Shown one piece after another: positions 33,661-47,900 of a stretch of 64,000 bases of DNA. The position numbers were made by a program, and so were the translations under genes. Origin of the DNA: Echinometra lucunter (Eukaryota > Echinodermata > Echinoidea > Camarodonta > Echinometridae). Location: the NCBI GenBank assembly GCA_029962745.1, contig CM057158.1, forward strand, positions 561,464 to 625,463. Direction: 5' to 3'. The stretch's first letter is position 1. Each line of letters opens with the position of its first letter. The notes beneath the pieces were generated by a model, which worked only from the letters and a program-made list of their open reading frames with translations, searched no databases and was not told the DNA's origin.

Positions 33661-36600
33661 TACCTCATCCTCTAAATTATGCGTGCAAACACTAATTACT
33701 CGGTGTGAGCCCAAGTCTGCTTGCTTTAGCTTCTCCAGGCCTGGAGGCATATATTCATAGGCCAAGCATCGCTGGATTGGAATACTCAATAGGATCAAAC
33801 TAATGAAAGACATGATCCAAGCTTGAATACATTATCAAAGTATATTATTATCTCACATTATGATATACTCATAGAAGGATTGGTAATGATAAGGACATCC
33901 ATGGCGGTGTTGACGAAGGAAACTGGTGCTCGTATCAATGCAACCATAAATTAAGGTTATGATTTTGAAAACACTGAAAACACCGGTTTATTTCTTGTTT
34001 TTATAATCACTGGCCTTCCCGAACTTGGGGTTTATTATATTAGCATAAACCATATTTTGTTCCTATAATCACGATAATCAAAATGCCATGCTAACGGTCA
34101 CAACATCATTTTGAAATAAAGTATATTCCAGGAACATGAGAACCATCAACATCGCTCTCGATGTTAGCTTAAGATCATATTTATCCTAATCATAATGGTG
34201 AAAACATTCTTGAAATCCTTAGAAACAAGTTAATGATATTTCTTTGTGATTTGTATTCATATCATTATCGTCAGTATCATAGAGAGTATTAGGTAAAAGA
34301 TATAGAAAAAGATATGTGGGTCAAGATTCACAAAAGAGAAATTCTTCCCTGTTGACTGTAGGCATGGGAACCCACATGTGCCATTCCGAGAAATATAATG
34401 GATAAGTTTAATGGGTACAATAGTTATTCAATCAGTGCTTTCAAGGTTTTCCGAATAGACAGAAATGGATAATCTCTAGTGTGTATGTGTATTGGTCAAC
34501 ATAACTATTATCATCACTGAGAAAAATAATTTTTGAGGGGGGTGGCTTCAAAGCTGTACATTTCTTTTCCTCGTGTTACAGTCAGTAAGAACACTGAGAT
34601 GACGATCATACAAACTATATTATAGATGATCAAATACCAGTTTTCGCTGTTAAATATTTTGATCTGTGGTATAATTGTGAAAACAATTAAAATCAGACCG
34701 TAGACACCTGTGAGGAAAATAGAGCTTTACAAACAAACAAAAAAGAAAGAAAGAAAACAAAAGAAAAGCAAAAAGCAACAACAAAAACAAAACCAAGTAG
34801 AATCATTTATCTTGATGATATCATTTATATGCTTGCTCTGATATGTGAATTGACTGAAGTTTTTGTTGTTGCTACTGTTGTTGTTGTTGTTGTTGTTTGT
34901 TGCTGTTGCTTTGCTTTATTTATAACATTTCATAAAAAGCTCTCATTTTTATATATTTCATAATTCCAACGTAATTGTCGAATCCAAATACTGATATGGT
35001 CTCTTTATACCTTTTCTGTTCATCATTATTTTATCGAGCCGTATTATCTTACATCATTGCATGTCATATGCCTTCTCATTTCCGTCCTTAATCTTCATCT
35101 GGTAATCACAATCTAAAATGGAAATTGTGAGAGCATAATCATATCTCATCGAGGGAATAAAATGGTACCTTGTTAGAATTCTAATGAGAACCGACACCTT
35201 GATGCTTTTAGATAATACACGCGGTGCATGATGGGAAGAAAAGAGGGAGAAAATATCAATATTACAATGACGTCATGGGCTTGTTAAGTATGCGCGAAAA
35301 CTGGAGTAATGAGTGCGAGGAGGAAGAAATCTACACTATGGTGTGCATGCCTGAGAATAAATCAATGTCATTCATTCTGTAATAAGAAAAGATGCTCACA
35401 ACATGGATAATGGTCTTACCTCAAGAAGATTTCATTTTCATTCTTTCTATCTCTCTTGCACACCTCCTTGTCCACAGCTGTCGGACAAAGCTCAATTTCT
35501 TCACGGAATATGATGAGATGCACAGAAAGAAAAAAAAAAGTATCCCTTCATTCTCCCAATCCCAATCAAACCGCAAACATGGTGATCATTTTCACAGAAA
35601 GATGCTTGTCAAGCTGAAACAAAATGATCTAAACAAAATCTTTAAGACTTGTTATGAGACTGTTTAATTGGAAATGGCAAGAAATTATCAACACTATGAA
35701 TGCAAACTAAATGCTGTTTTACTGACATCATAAAAAGGGGATATTATTTCTATAGATTTAAGATGGAGGAAAGTCAAAGATATATATTTCTTTTCACGAG
35801 ATCTCTGTTAGGTACTTGAAAATCGATAAACCTTTACCACAAAAAGAAATCGCATAATTTAGTGTTATTCATTTAAACGTTCGATAATAATCACCACACA
35901 GATTCAACCTTGATATAAAAGTAGAGGAAAGGAATATAATTCGATGGCAAAATATCGTCTTGAATTTCTTGATTCTATCGTGACTCTTTATTTGACGCGA
36001 AATCGATGGTAAAATAAAGATTAACAAAGCAAAACTGAAACCAACGCCGCGTTATAGACCGATGCTAGGATGTAAGAAGTAATTTCCTCTCCATTAAAAC
36101 CATCATGAACACAGAGAAGTTTAACTGTATTGATTAAGCTTTTAGCTTTACACTTTAAAAAACAGTCACCTTTAGTTCTTTTCATTTCGCTTGTTGACCA
36201 TGAATACGAGAGAGAGAATTCCACCACGCTTGAATCATCTTCAAGTCATCTTCGCTTCCATTGCAAATTATCCACTTGTACAATGATGTAAATGGAATCG
36301 CTAAATAGTGAGCATGATTTTCATCCATCTCGCTTCGCCTCCATTTTTCTGCTTTCTTTTCTTGAATTCAGTTGAAAGGCAGAAGAGTTTGGCCATGGTG
36401 CGTCTCTAATTAAGTCAGTGAATTCCGTGGTAACACGCAGTCTTGAATACCAAATTATTAAAGGATGTGATAGTATACAAAAGTAGAAGGGAAAGGTTTT
36501 ATAAATGGTATTGGAGTGTTTATTTAAGTTGATATTACATTGCTTAACGTATCCGCTGCTTCTGAGAGGCTAAACTTGGCCTTTTAGTTTGTTTTCATTC

Positions 36601-38425
36601 CTTAGCTTCGAGTGAATGCTTAGTGAAAGAATGGTTCTTCCCTATATCTTAATATTTGTTTTCCTTTGTTGGAGAAAATAAAATTGATTATCAGAAATAG
36701 ATAGAAGCATTTCAAAGTGATCATCAATCACAAAATAAGATGATTACGTAATCTTGAGATTTTTGTCTTTCATTATGGCAAAAATCGACTTCCCATGCAT
36801 GTGTGTTAAGATGGCGGGGGCGGCTGTAGCTTTCTTCTGCTCACTGGATCCACTGTTAAACTCTATGGAAGTCCGCAGTTAAAGAGAACGGCTGTATCCA
36901 TGTTACAAAAAGAAAGAAAATAGGAAAGAAGTTTAAAAAAAAAAAAAAAAAATCATACACGCATGCATATTAACAGAAACAGAGGGCGCTGGTCTTTCTA
37001 AATTGTCGAACAAACTTTTTTTACTGTTGAATTCTGTTTTTTTTTTCTTAATTAAGAAAAAATGTTCTTCTTGTCTTCCTCTGCAGTCTTGCGGTATGAC
37101 AGAGTTTACTTACACTTATTTAAAAAAAAATTATAACAGCATCGGATAGGCCTAACTTGGAGTGTTTAATGTCCAACCAATATGAATAATGAAATATTAA
37201 CCATAACAACCTCTTTTATTTCACATATGAAAAATCATAACTTTTTTTCTTCCGTATTTATGGGTTTGTTTGTTTCTTTCTTTCTTTCTATCTTTCTTTT
37301 TCGTTTGTATGTTTGTCTGTTTGTTTTTATTACTACATTTCCCCTATAAATCTGATATAAGGGGTTAATGTTGCAAAACTGTCCTCAGTAGAAATTTGTA
37401 CTGTTGTTATGAGCAATGATGCGGTATATCGGATCTCTTTTTTTTTTTACTTGATATGTCTTTGTCTTTTTATATTTCTATTTTACCTGAATATAGGCCT
37501 CCCTTATAGGCTACACTGACCCGGTCATTTACCTCCTTACCCCTCTAACATACCTCACTTCATTAAAACAAAACAAATAAAACATCAAATGCAATTGAAA
37601 TCTTCCCTCTACCACATATTGTTTTTCATTCAATATCATCCATACAGTTCTCGCACAATTGATTTCATTTGCATTGGTTTGTTAATGATTAGGCAAGAAG
37701 ACTCAACTCCAATTTGACTTAATGAAAATAAACGTGAGGGAGTCCAATCCCAGCTGGAATTTACCCTTATTGATTAAAATCCCCATAACTTTTATTAATT
37801 CTCGAAATGAAGCCCCGTCCTCATACCTGAGTTCAGCCTAAATCCGTTTGAAATAGTATTTTTCTCAGCGTACCTGACTGCATGTATGCTTCCATTTTTC
37901 ATCTTTCTTTCGTTTTGATCTGCGTGATATAATTGACAGCGCATCGTAACATCGACCTAATCGTAGAGGACATTATACTGAATGCACAGATATATTTATT
38001 TAACTGATTCTGCTTGAAGTTCTTAAGGAATACATCGTAATACCTTCGGAAATTCTCATTGATTAAGCAGGTAATCCATAATACTTGGAGTTGGTATGAC
38101 ACAGAATGACAGGCGCTTGCTAACCTTAATGGATACAGAGAGACTTGGACTAAGTGGTCCCTCTTGCAAGTTTTAGTGGGAACACTAATAGGATAAAGGA
38201 AGAGGAACGTGGACGCAGTTTGGGGCAATTTACGGATTTAAGTTCAATTACTCTTCAAGAATCTTGGTACTCGGTGGAAGATGGGTAAACTTGGAACAAG
38301 ATTTTAATGGAGAACTAGGAGGCTGAAGATAAAAAAAAAAATATGCTTGGCTAGGAGAAACAAAAGATAATTAATAACTGCCGAAAAACTAGGTTGATGG
38401 GATCCACTTACCCAGCTTATTATCA
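33661..38425. other. Intergenic, nothing recognised
   Basis: AT-rich non-coding sequence. Simple repeats include AAAG/AAAC at 34722-34797, a TTG array at 34861-34916 (partly the reverse complement of the former), poly-A at 36933-36951 and TTTC at 37274-37301. A CRE-like TGACGTCA sits at about 35269. No gene is supported. Confidence 0.5.
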
Positions 38426-38426
38426 T

Positions 38427-38448
38427 TGGGGGGGGGGGGGGTGGGGGA
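38427..38448. repeat. Poly-G tract
   Basis: About 14 G, one T, then five more G. Confidence 0.85.
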
Positions 38449-38739
38449 GACACTTTCAACAAACGGCCCGTTTCTTCATTTTCTCTCCTTGTAAATATCT
38501 CTTCGCTATATCGATTTGCAAAACAAATTAAGCTACCTGACAGCAATATTTCCTTACCATTCCTCTCACATTCCTAGATATTTTAACTCGTCTTCAGCAT
38601 CACAACCTGTTTGTAATCATTCATTTTCTTCAGTATTATTGCTTTAAATATCAAGTATCAAGGAGCAGAAGCAAAAACAAAAATAAAAAACTGTCGAGCA
38701 CCGTAAATAATTATGTAGGCCTAAACTGGCAAGTCATCT

Positions 38740-38905
38740 TTTTTTCCCTCTCTCTCTCTCTCTTAGAATCTTCTCTCGTTCTTCCTTCCCCCTCTCTCTC
38801 TTACTTCCTTCGCTTTCTCTCACTCTATCTCTCCTCACTCTTTCTCTCTCCCTCCCTTTTTATTCTCTCCTTCTATATCTCCCTGCACTCTCTTCCTCTC
38901 TTCAC

Positions 38906-38956
<51 letters not shown>

Positions 38957-39015
38957 CCTCTCTTGTCTTCTATTTCATACCAGACTCATTTTCTTCTTTC
39001 TCCCTCTCTCTCTCA
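38740..39015. repeat. (CT)n-rich tract
   Basis: Nearly continuous C/T with a pure (TC)n core at about 38910-38953. Confidence 0.9.
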
Positions 39016-40306
39016 TAAGATGAAGGTATGTACCCTACTACTACTAAGTATGACAAATGTGCATTTTCTCTTCACATAAGCATCCTCTAAATTGAGCTAA
39101 TGCTCTGGGCGTTTTGTGAGAGTATTTGAAGAGAAGACTTTCTCCTTGTTAATCAGAGAGGTTTACCTGAGTAAAGGGGCATCTAAGGCCCCCATCTTGT
39201 CTCAGAGGACAGCTAAGATGAGGAAAGCACCTATCCATCAAAATGATGAATATTAGATCAAGATATGACATATGTGTGTCTAGCAAACATCCATCATTAA
39301 TAGCCCATTGATTCTTAGTGTGGCATCAAATTAAGATATAGAAATGCACATTTGTAGAAACAGGTACAATAACAGCCAACTATGCTTCTTTCTTAGTCTT
39401 TGTTTATTATCTGAAATATTTCATTCAAAATTCCACAACAAAACTAGAGATTATGCAGCTTCATTAGAACAGAAAGCAGTAGTCGATTGTTGCATCAGTG
39501 CCAAAAGTCCCATACTTATGCGTGCGTGCAGAAAGGTGTTCTCTCCTAAACTGAAGAAAGAAGAAAAGTTAGCTTAAACATTATTTATTTCTTCCAAATC
39601 TATCCAGAAGGAAGAAAATAGTAACTCCAAAATAATAGATTGTCATGACTGGGTTTTCATTAGAGGAGCTTTAAAATGCACCATAATTATTTGTTAAGTG
39701 CTTTTCTGTGCACAATACACTTAGAGGCAATTTTACGCTGATGCAACAAATTTTTGGAATGTTCCTTCACCATGTGATATTCATATCATCTGAACAATAC
39801 AAATTGATTTTAAAAATTCAGTCCAAGTGATCATGGCAGGACAGACAAGTGCATTATCTCTTTCAAAAAAAAAGAAGAAAAAAAGAAAAGAAAGATAACT
39901 GCAGCTATCTTTTTGACAGGCAAATTTACCAACCAAGGGGAACAAAGTGGGAAAAAAATGAGACAAATACAAATTTTTTTGTTCTATACATGTATAACAT
40001 GACATAAAGAACATTTCAAACAACTTTCTAATAAAGACCTACATTTTTAAAGCTTTTCATTACATACATGTATATGTTTCAAGTATATATAGATGATCAA
40101 ATGTATTGCACTTTTCACATAATGGAAGATTTTGGAATTTTATTTTGAAAATTTGAATATACTGCACGAAAATGAATACTTTTTTCAATAGTTGGTTCAT
40201 TTTGTAGGACAATAATTTGATACATCAGGATATCAGCTAGGCATAGAAAAACATATAAAATACATATATTATCATCAAAAACACAATGAAATGCACATCA
40301 CTCTCT

Positions 40307-40509
40307 TACTGTATAAGCTGAAATTTTCACGGTGGTTTAATTTTCGCTAATTTCGCGATAATGTCCTCGCCAAAATTTCCACTCAATAAAATGCCTATAT
40401 GCTTGTGTAGAAATATCTTTTAAAACGTGAAAATAATAACTCGCTAATATGTCAAACTTGTCTCAAATGGCTAAAACATCTGTACGCCAAAATATTAGCT
40501 TATACAGTA
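40307..40509. mobile_element. TA-flanked MITE with CTGTATAAGCT ends
   Basis: Left TACTGTATAAGCTGAAAT and right ATTAGCTTATACAGTA are inverted repeats flanked by TA, as in Tc1/mariner-derived MITEs. About 203 bp. The interior has TTTCGCTAATTTCGCG. Confidence 0.75.
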
Positions 40510-41127
40510 ATACAAAGACAATCACTTTATGTCCTAGAAAACAATGTATACAAAATTACTCACTCTGGGAAAAATGAGGTATCCATTATAATGAAATGAT
40601 CTGCATTCAAAAGACATGAATTCAATGTGAACATAAATTGGAAGGATATTTGATATAATACTTGTTAACAGCTGCAAGGGTTATATACCTTCATTAGTAA
40701 TGCCATTGTTGTACAGATATGAAAATATAAGAAGTTTTCATGTTTTTTTTTTCTTTTTTAATGATGATTCATTTAATGATACAAAAATAATAAAGGGGAA
40801 TTCACAGAGACTGATTAATAAATTATCTTTAAAAGGGGTCTTCATAAATGATTGTCTTTCATACAGAACATTGGACTGACGACACGATGAGGAAAAACCA
40901 ATGAATTCTTAATTTTATATATAGTTTATAATGTACAAAGGATTCATACAAATATATTACTGCTTTAAATCTAATTGTACAATCTTTAACACACACTCAC
41001 TGTGGTAAAAGACATGTTTACATTTTAGTGGCATAATATCTCTTAAGGTTTACTATGCCAGCACTGAAAAAACGTAACCATCATGATGTGCATACAATCA
41101 GCAATATAAAATTTGTTGTAAAAATAC

Positions 41128-41133
41128 TTTATT
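41128..41133 (-). terminator. AATAAA poly(A) signal of the coiled-coil gene
   Basis: AATAAA on the minus strand, 53 nt after the stop codon (41186-41188). It is followed by a T-rich stretch, as expected for a short 3' UTR. Confidence 0.7.
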
Positions 41134-41185
41134 TCTGAGGTAAAGTTTTTGGTAGAATAACTCTAGGATCAATTTTTTCTTCTTG

Positions 41186-41926
41186 TCATCTTTTATAGAG
41201 CTGGATGGCAGTCTCTGATTTGGATTGTCCAATATTTCTGGAATTCTTGGATTCACCATGAAGGTAACCCTCTGGACTTGGTCCTTTCAGACTTGGTAAG
41301 GACTTGGGTTTCTTCCTACTCTGTTTCAACCAATCATTCTCTTCTTTAAGAACGTTCAACTCTCGTCTCATCTGGACAAACTCCCTGAATCCAACTCTCT
41401 CTGGTGTAGCTTGCTTCTCTAGTTGCCTTGAGGCTAGTTCTTCCTTCAACCTCCTGCATTCCTCCTGTAATTGCTGCAAGAAGATGAGCAACTTCTCCTT
41501 GGTTGATGCCTCCTGATCCCGTTGATTGGTTCTTTCTTTCAGATCCTTCTTCAGATCACTCACTACCTCTTCTAACTCCATGATTTGTTTTTGATAACCA
41601 GCCATCTCCTTACCAGCCTGATCAAGCTGTTGCTTCAGTCTAGACTTGGCAGAGTGTCTCTCTTTGGTCTGCTGACCTACACAACTCAACTCATCCTCCA
41701 GGACCTTCACCCGTAGCTCATACTCTCGCAGTCTCTGCTGGACTTCCTGAAGTTCTAGCTCTAGAGCTTCTTTTTCACTTTCTACCTTGTGGATCTTCTC
41801 TAGGTATTTTGCAGCATGACTGTTCTCATTCTCCTGGAGCTGCTCTATCTGAAGGTTGAGCTGCTTGTTAGTCTCTTTCAGCTCTATCATCTCTTTAAGA
41901 GACTGATCAAGGCGTTGATTAACCAC
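41186..41926 (-). CDS. Coiled-coil gene exon 6 (residues 160-405)
   Basis: Begins VVNQRLDQSL after a long pyrimidine tract and CAG, and runs 246 codons to TGA at 41188-41186. It is mostly continuous coiled coil, with a block FREFVQMRRELNVLKEEN before the basic tail. Confidence 0.9.
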   Translation of the reverse strand: MVNQRLDQSLKEMIELKETNKQLNLQIEQLQENENSHAAKYLEKIHKVESEKEALELELQEVQQRLREYELRVKVLEDELSCVGQQTKERHSAKSRLKQQLDQAGKEMAGYQKQIMELEEVVSDLKKDLKERTNQRDQEASTKEKLLIFLQQLQEECRRLKEELASRQLEKQATPERVGFREFVQMRRELNVLKEENDWLKQSRKKPKSLPSLKGPSPEGYLHGESKNSRNIGQSKSETAIQLYKR

Positions 41927-44900
41927 CTGAAAGAAAAGAAAAAAAAAAAGCAACAACTTTTTACCATCTTATTTTGTAAATACCACAGGGTTTTTAATAC
42001 AATCCCTGTATTCTAATAATACAGAAACATAGGGTCTGTTCATATGCAAAGAGAATAGAATACTTTGTAGAGAAATCAAAGGCTGTGAACTTATCTTGGA
42101 ATAACCAATAGACCGGTGAAAACAACGGGACCCATTTCTCTAATGAACAAATTAAGATAAGCCTGGTATTTAAGCTATGGAGTTAAATTTCAGAATATAA
42201 ATGTCTTGCAACATAATTTACGATAACTACTCATGAACTTGGAGGCAAACAATATGTTAAGATCTCATAATAAGAAAGAACAGATTGATTAGGTTAGAAT
42301 GGTGTTATTGAATGAAGTACCATAGAATGGACTTACATCAATTTTCAGGTCATGTTTCCTGAGAGCCTCAAGTTGGTCTGTTAATGCTGCATTTTGTTTC
42401 TCATGTTGTTCTAAAAGTTGCTGCAACTGCACAAAATCAGAATCAAAATATAGAAAGTGGTTTAAAAACATCTGAAAATGCAGCTAAAACATATCCATCA
42501 ATCTGACTCAAATTTCAGTTTTGTTCAGTACCAATCAATTTAAATTTTCCTTTTATTTCTCCACTTTTTTCTTGAATATGGATTGGTAACTTTGAATATC
42601 TCTAAGGAGATATTTTTCAATTGTTTACAACTGCAGTAGGTATATTGGTATCATTATCAAACCTACTAATATTTATCTCTCAACCTTAACTGCATGTGGT
42701 TAAGCAGAATCAGTTTGAATTTTCATTGTAATCTCATGAAGAAGAATAAGGATCCCCTCTGAGCATCATACTCTGTCAAGCAGATTTGGCTGAAGGAAAA
42801 AAAGTGGTAATTTCAAGTGGAAATGAAATATTCTATTACTCATACATGTAGCTGGTTCTGTTTTGCATTAAAATGCCTATACACTTGGTAGAAACCGAAA
42901 GTATCAAATCAACAGCATTGATGGAAAGCTACTATGATGGAGTTTACAGAAAAAAAAAAGACAAATTCCCAATTTTCACAACTGGAAATGAAGAACAATT
43001 TGAATTTGTTAAAGAAAACATGGAATGGGGTGAATAAAAGTGCTTCCTTTGATTAGTGTCAGTTTTTCCTCCAGATCTAGTGGTGCGGATGAGCGCGAGT
43101 CACCTGTGAGTGGGTTTGAACTCTAACAAAATTGCCAACGCATTTAGACAATTAGGAGAGGAAAGAACATATGTCACTAGGAGAAGTTTCAAAAGTAGCA
43201 GACAACTATCCCATGTTTGTTATCTTGATTCTAGATCATATCGCAGAAAGTATCGGGATATACCAAGGCTTACCATTCTCACTGCTTAGGCCTAGGGTTA
43301 GAAGGGGTGTCACTCATGTATCATGTCACTCATACATCAATTACATGATCTCAATTTTGATAAGTCAAGTTGAATAGAAAAAAAAGAAAGAAACAAGAAT
43401 TCACCAGATCATACAAAGACTTACATGATTTCAAGAGCTATATAAAAAGCATGAAGCTGAAAAAAGGCATTTGGTACATTTGTAAAGTAAATGCTGTACA
43501 TGTATATCTAAAACTGAAACTACATCCCTCCCCCTCTCCGTCCGTCTCTCTATCTCTCTCCTTCAGTATAGTCTTTCTCCTTCTTTCTTGTGTATACCTC
43601 TTCAATACTTTTATATTCTCAGCAAATTTGTTGCACAAAATTTCATGAATGCTAGTACACATCAGAACTTTAAAAAATCGAAAACATTTTTTCAACATTT
43701 AATTTGCTAGAAAAGAAAACAGGATGCCCTGAAATGCTTGCATGGATTGCATGTACTACACGAAAAGTCACAAATATAATTGGACAGCAACATAAGTGTC
43801 TTCAGATGCATTATAAATCAACTGTTTAAATATTATTACATTATATCAAAACTTGATAGTTTCTTTCTTTTTTGTTTGTATTAGAAATTATCTTAACTTA
43901 ATGTTTATTTTGTCTTGAAAATTCAATTTGAGTCTTCTTCTACAAGACTATTTGAATATACGAAATGAGATCTACTACCTCTCGAGAAGAAGATGGATTA
44001 AGAACGATTACAATCTATGATCATATCATCAAGACTGTTCACAGGAAAATGTATGTTCATCGAAAGCTAACAAACATCAGCTCCAAGATCAGGTCCTCCA
44101 GTTTATCATGATATGAAGACTTTAAAACATACATGTACAATGTACAGCCTACATTTGACCAAGTCACTGCCTGTTATTTCATGAGCATATACTTTATTTT
44201 TTAAAAAATGCAAATCTTTTAAGTTTGGAAATGGGATCACCTTTTAGGATTTGAGAAACAATAAAATTCAGGTCCTAGGATTTACATACATGTAAAGTTG
44301 TTGAAGAGGGAGAGGGAGAGAGAGAGAAAGAGAGAAAGGGGGGGGGTCGACTTTAAAGTGTTCAATCTCTAAATTAAATGAAACCTATTACAACCTTATA
44401 ATTTCAGCTGATTATGGACTACCAGCCTATGTTTCATTTACTCCATTATCTTTACCACTTCATATTTTGTATCTATGACCACTATATTTTTTGTATATAT
44501 TTATTTATGTGTGTTATTTTTTATATAAGGAAATAAAACAAAAACAAAAACAAAACCCCTTTCAATAAATTGCTGGTCCAGACCATCCGCACTTAGTCGT
44601 GAATTCTTGAAGTACTGAATGGCGCGGCCCAAAACAGTCTGCACTATTTTAGAGCTGCTTTTACAAGCACCAGGAGTGGACCAGGTGCAGATCAAAGAAT
44701 TACTGAAAGTAGCAGTACCAAAGTCCACCCTAAAATTCCTCTCACTGACAAAGGTCACGCCTGTCTTTGGGTATACATTGTACATCGCACAAAAAAATTG
44801 TAATCTCTTCTGCTCTGACCAAAATGAGGTCATGTATGTGTGGGAGTGTTCAGTTACTCCTTTTTTGGACTGATTTATTGAAAGGGTTCTCATAAAAGAA

Positions 44901-47900
44901 TTGTGATCCACTGTGAATTAATGAAAGCAAATTTTACTACTTGGTGCGGACTAAAAGTGGGAGAATTATTGAAATTGGTGTTATAGACCCTACCATCTAT
45001 TTGTCTGGAATGCACAAATACTGACACTAAAGCTTTCTTCACACAAAAAGTTTCTCCCTCTAGTTTTCACAGATCTTAATCAACAATTAAATGATGGCAG
45101 TGGTAGTGTGTATACATAGCCAGTTAGTGTAAAAGTAAGTACGGTACTGTTTTCACAAAAAAGAGGACCCCTATTGTCTAGATTGCCAAATTGTCTAAGA
45201 TTCAGGCAAACAAAATATGTCTAGTTTCTTAGATCACCATTCTCTCTCACTCAATACAACTGAATTCCTAGGGCTACTTCCATCTTAATGCTCATTAAAA
45301 AAGGTAAGTCTATACCAGAGCAATTTTCTCTGTTTTTTGTTTGTTGGGATTCAACTACTTTCGACCACACATCTTTTCTTCTTCCTTACACTGTTTCAAG
45401 GACTTTAGTCTCTAAAGAACCACTATAAACCAAAGATATTGTCCAGGAGCTCAGGATTAATACAAATGAAATAATGGTTGGAGATTAGAGCCATGGCATC
45501 AGAATGTTCATTCAGATAATAAAGAATAGAGTTATTCATAAGCAATTGACGACTTGCTAAGTGCAGTCAATAAAGGATGATTACTTCACTGACATGACTG
45601 GATTGTTTCCTTTAATGTTTTCAAATATAGTCAAAAAAATGGAGTTTGAATGCTATTTTGCATTTCATAAAACAATCCCGAAAGTTAGAAAAAAAGAACT
45701 ACATTGGCATGTAGTAAAGGAAAGTGAAGGGCTGTTTTTCACCACAAATGATAAGAATTCTAATTATAATGTGATACATTATCAATATCAGATGATTAAT
45801 ATCCATGAAATGCCCTAGCTTGTCAATAGTTCATTACCCAGAAGCATATATTTCACTTTTTTTCTGTATATTCTTGTTTTCCATCACATCTTTGGGTACA
45901 GGCATACAGGCTTGTAGGCCTGATTATATTCTCATTTTAACTACATACACACCCGCATACACAGTTCCTCTAAAGTTAAAGATTTAGGTTCCTCTCAAAT
46001 TAAATGTACAGTTTGGTAGACCTTTGAAACCTATTTATCAGATTTCTTTACTTTCAGCTGGTCAGTAGCAAGATACCAGCAAAACTAAGATGATGTGAAT
46101 TTGTCTTTCTGAAGATAAATATGTAACAAATGAAAGGCAAAATATTTGTTCATCTCACATTATATCAGCAAAGTAAAACTCCCATCGACATGCATTACAT
46201 GTGTAAAAGAATTCTGTTTACCTGTGTAAAATCAATGAGAATTCTGTTTACATGTGTAAAACCAATGAGAATTCTGTTTACACGATGAGCATAACAAAGC
46301 ATTGTGACCGTTGTGCGCAGAGCAGTTGGCCTGATGCAGGGGTCCTAGTGTTGGGCAGAGTGAAACTGTTATATTGCCTTCCTTTCAGACATTTTTACTT
46401 AATTCATCGCAAATTATGAATGGAATATCACATGATCTCACACATGTATATTTTTGTGCAAGTCAGACCATGTGAAACTACATTTCATCTGTTTCATACC
46501 AATTTTCTTTTTACTACTAAAACAGTACATGAGATTTGATATTGATGTATGATAAAAAAAAAAATCTATAACAAGATTGTCTGTTTTTTTTGTTTTTGTT
46601 TTGTTTTTAGGCAATGGAAATTTACTTGCAGGCCTTCTTTGGAGGTTAATAGCTACATTCTATTACTTCACAAATGATGATATTGTATAAATTTCTGCTG
46701 GCATGACATTCCAGCATTGGAGTAGCTAGTTATTATTAGAACAATTTCATTCTTTCATTCTTTGGTCATTCTCAAGTAGTTTCAATTTCAATTTATGACT
46801 GGTTTTCTGTAAGTTAAATACTCACCACAACCCAGGTTTAATGTTCACATGTTTAATAGTTCCTGGTTTCATTAGATTCTATAATCTTTGAAGCCTTACC
46901 CATCAACCAGACATCATTCATTATGTGTGGTCTATAGGCTCCACACTCACACTAATTCTCTCTTTCTTTGTCACCTGTTATAGAATCCAAGAATTGTAAA
47001 TTACACCAAGACTTCTGGAGGTCATTGTAATTAACATAGAGTAAGATTGTTTCTCAAACATCCCTCTGACCTTCCAGTCGGTTGTTCACACAATTATAAT
47101 GTTCTCTCATGAATGCTTAATGGACAGAAAAATGGAAATACAAATGCAAAGGGAATACAAGGCAGTAGAGTGAAAAGAAAAGAGAGTTGCAGTAGTCTCA
47201 CAATTGAGACTGCTACACTTAGTACTCGATGATACAACATATGGTTAAGATTTAAAATGAAACAAACAAAAACAAAACAAAACAAAACAAAACAAAACAA
47301 AAAGGAGGAAAAGTTTATTGAATTGTGTATAAACAGATCTTTAAGGTATACATAGGCCTAAGTTATCACTTCCATGGTAACTGGTAGCTCATCCCATCCA
47401 AAATCAGCATGGAAAGAGCTGCTTCAGGGATTATATCGTCAAGGTTCAAGAAATTTGATATGAGTGGGATTAATGAAATGACAGAAGCAAAAGCATAAGA
47501 AGTGATAAAAGAAAAGAGAACATACATTTCAAGAAGAGAAAACATACATTTCATTAAAGTATGCATAAAACATATACATTCAAAATACACACTCGGTATT
47601 CTGAAATCCGTTGTATCTTTTATCTTATTTCAATTGTCATAGCAATCAGAAATAGCGTACACCATTGGCTTACACCGCACATTTACTTCCGTGCTGGTCC
47701 ATGGGCACAACTTTACATGGTTCAAACCAATCACAAGTTCGCCTTCAAAATTTATAACAATTGAAAGAGTGAAGATATTAGATAAAAGATACAACAATTT
47801 TCAGAATACCGGCCCAGGACTGCATAACTGCACAAATTTATCAGTTTCAGGTGGAAAAATAAGAAATACATGTACTTACTTGTTCTCTCTCTTCTAGCCA

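Noticed and set aside
44501..44911. Overlapping 136- and 84-codon frames on opposite strands
   Set aside because: No family motif. Located in an intron of the coiled-coil gene and probably within an old repeat.
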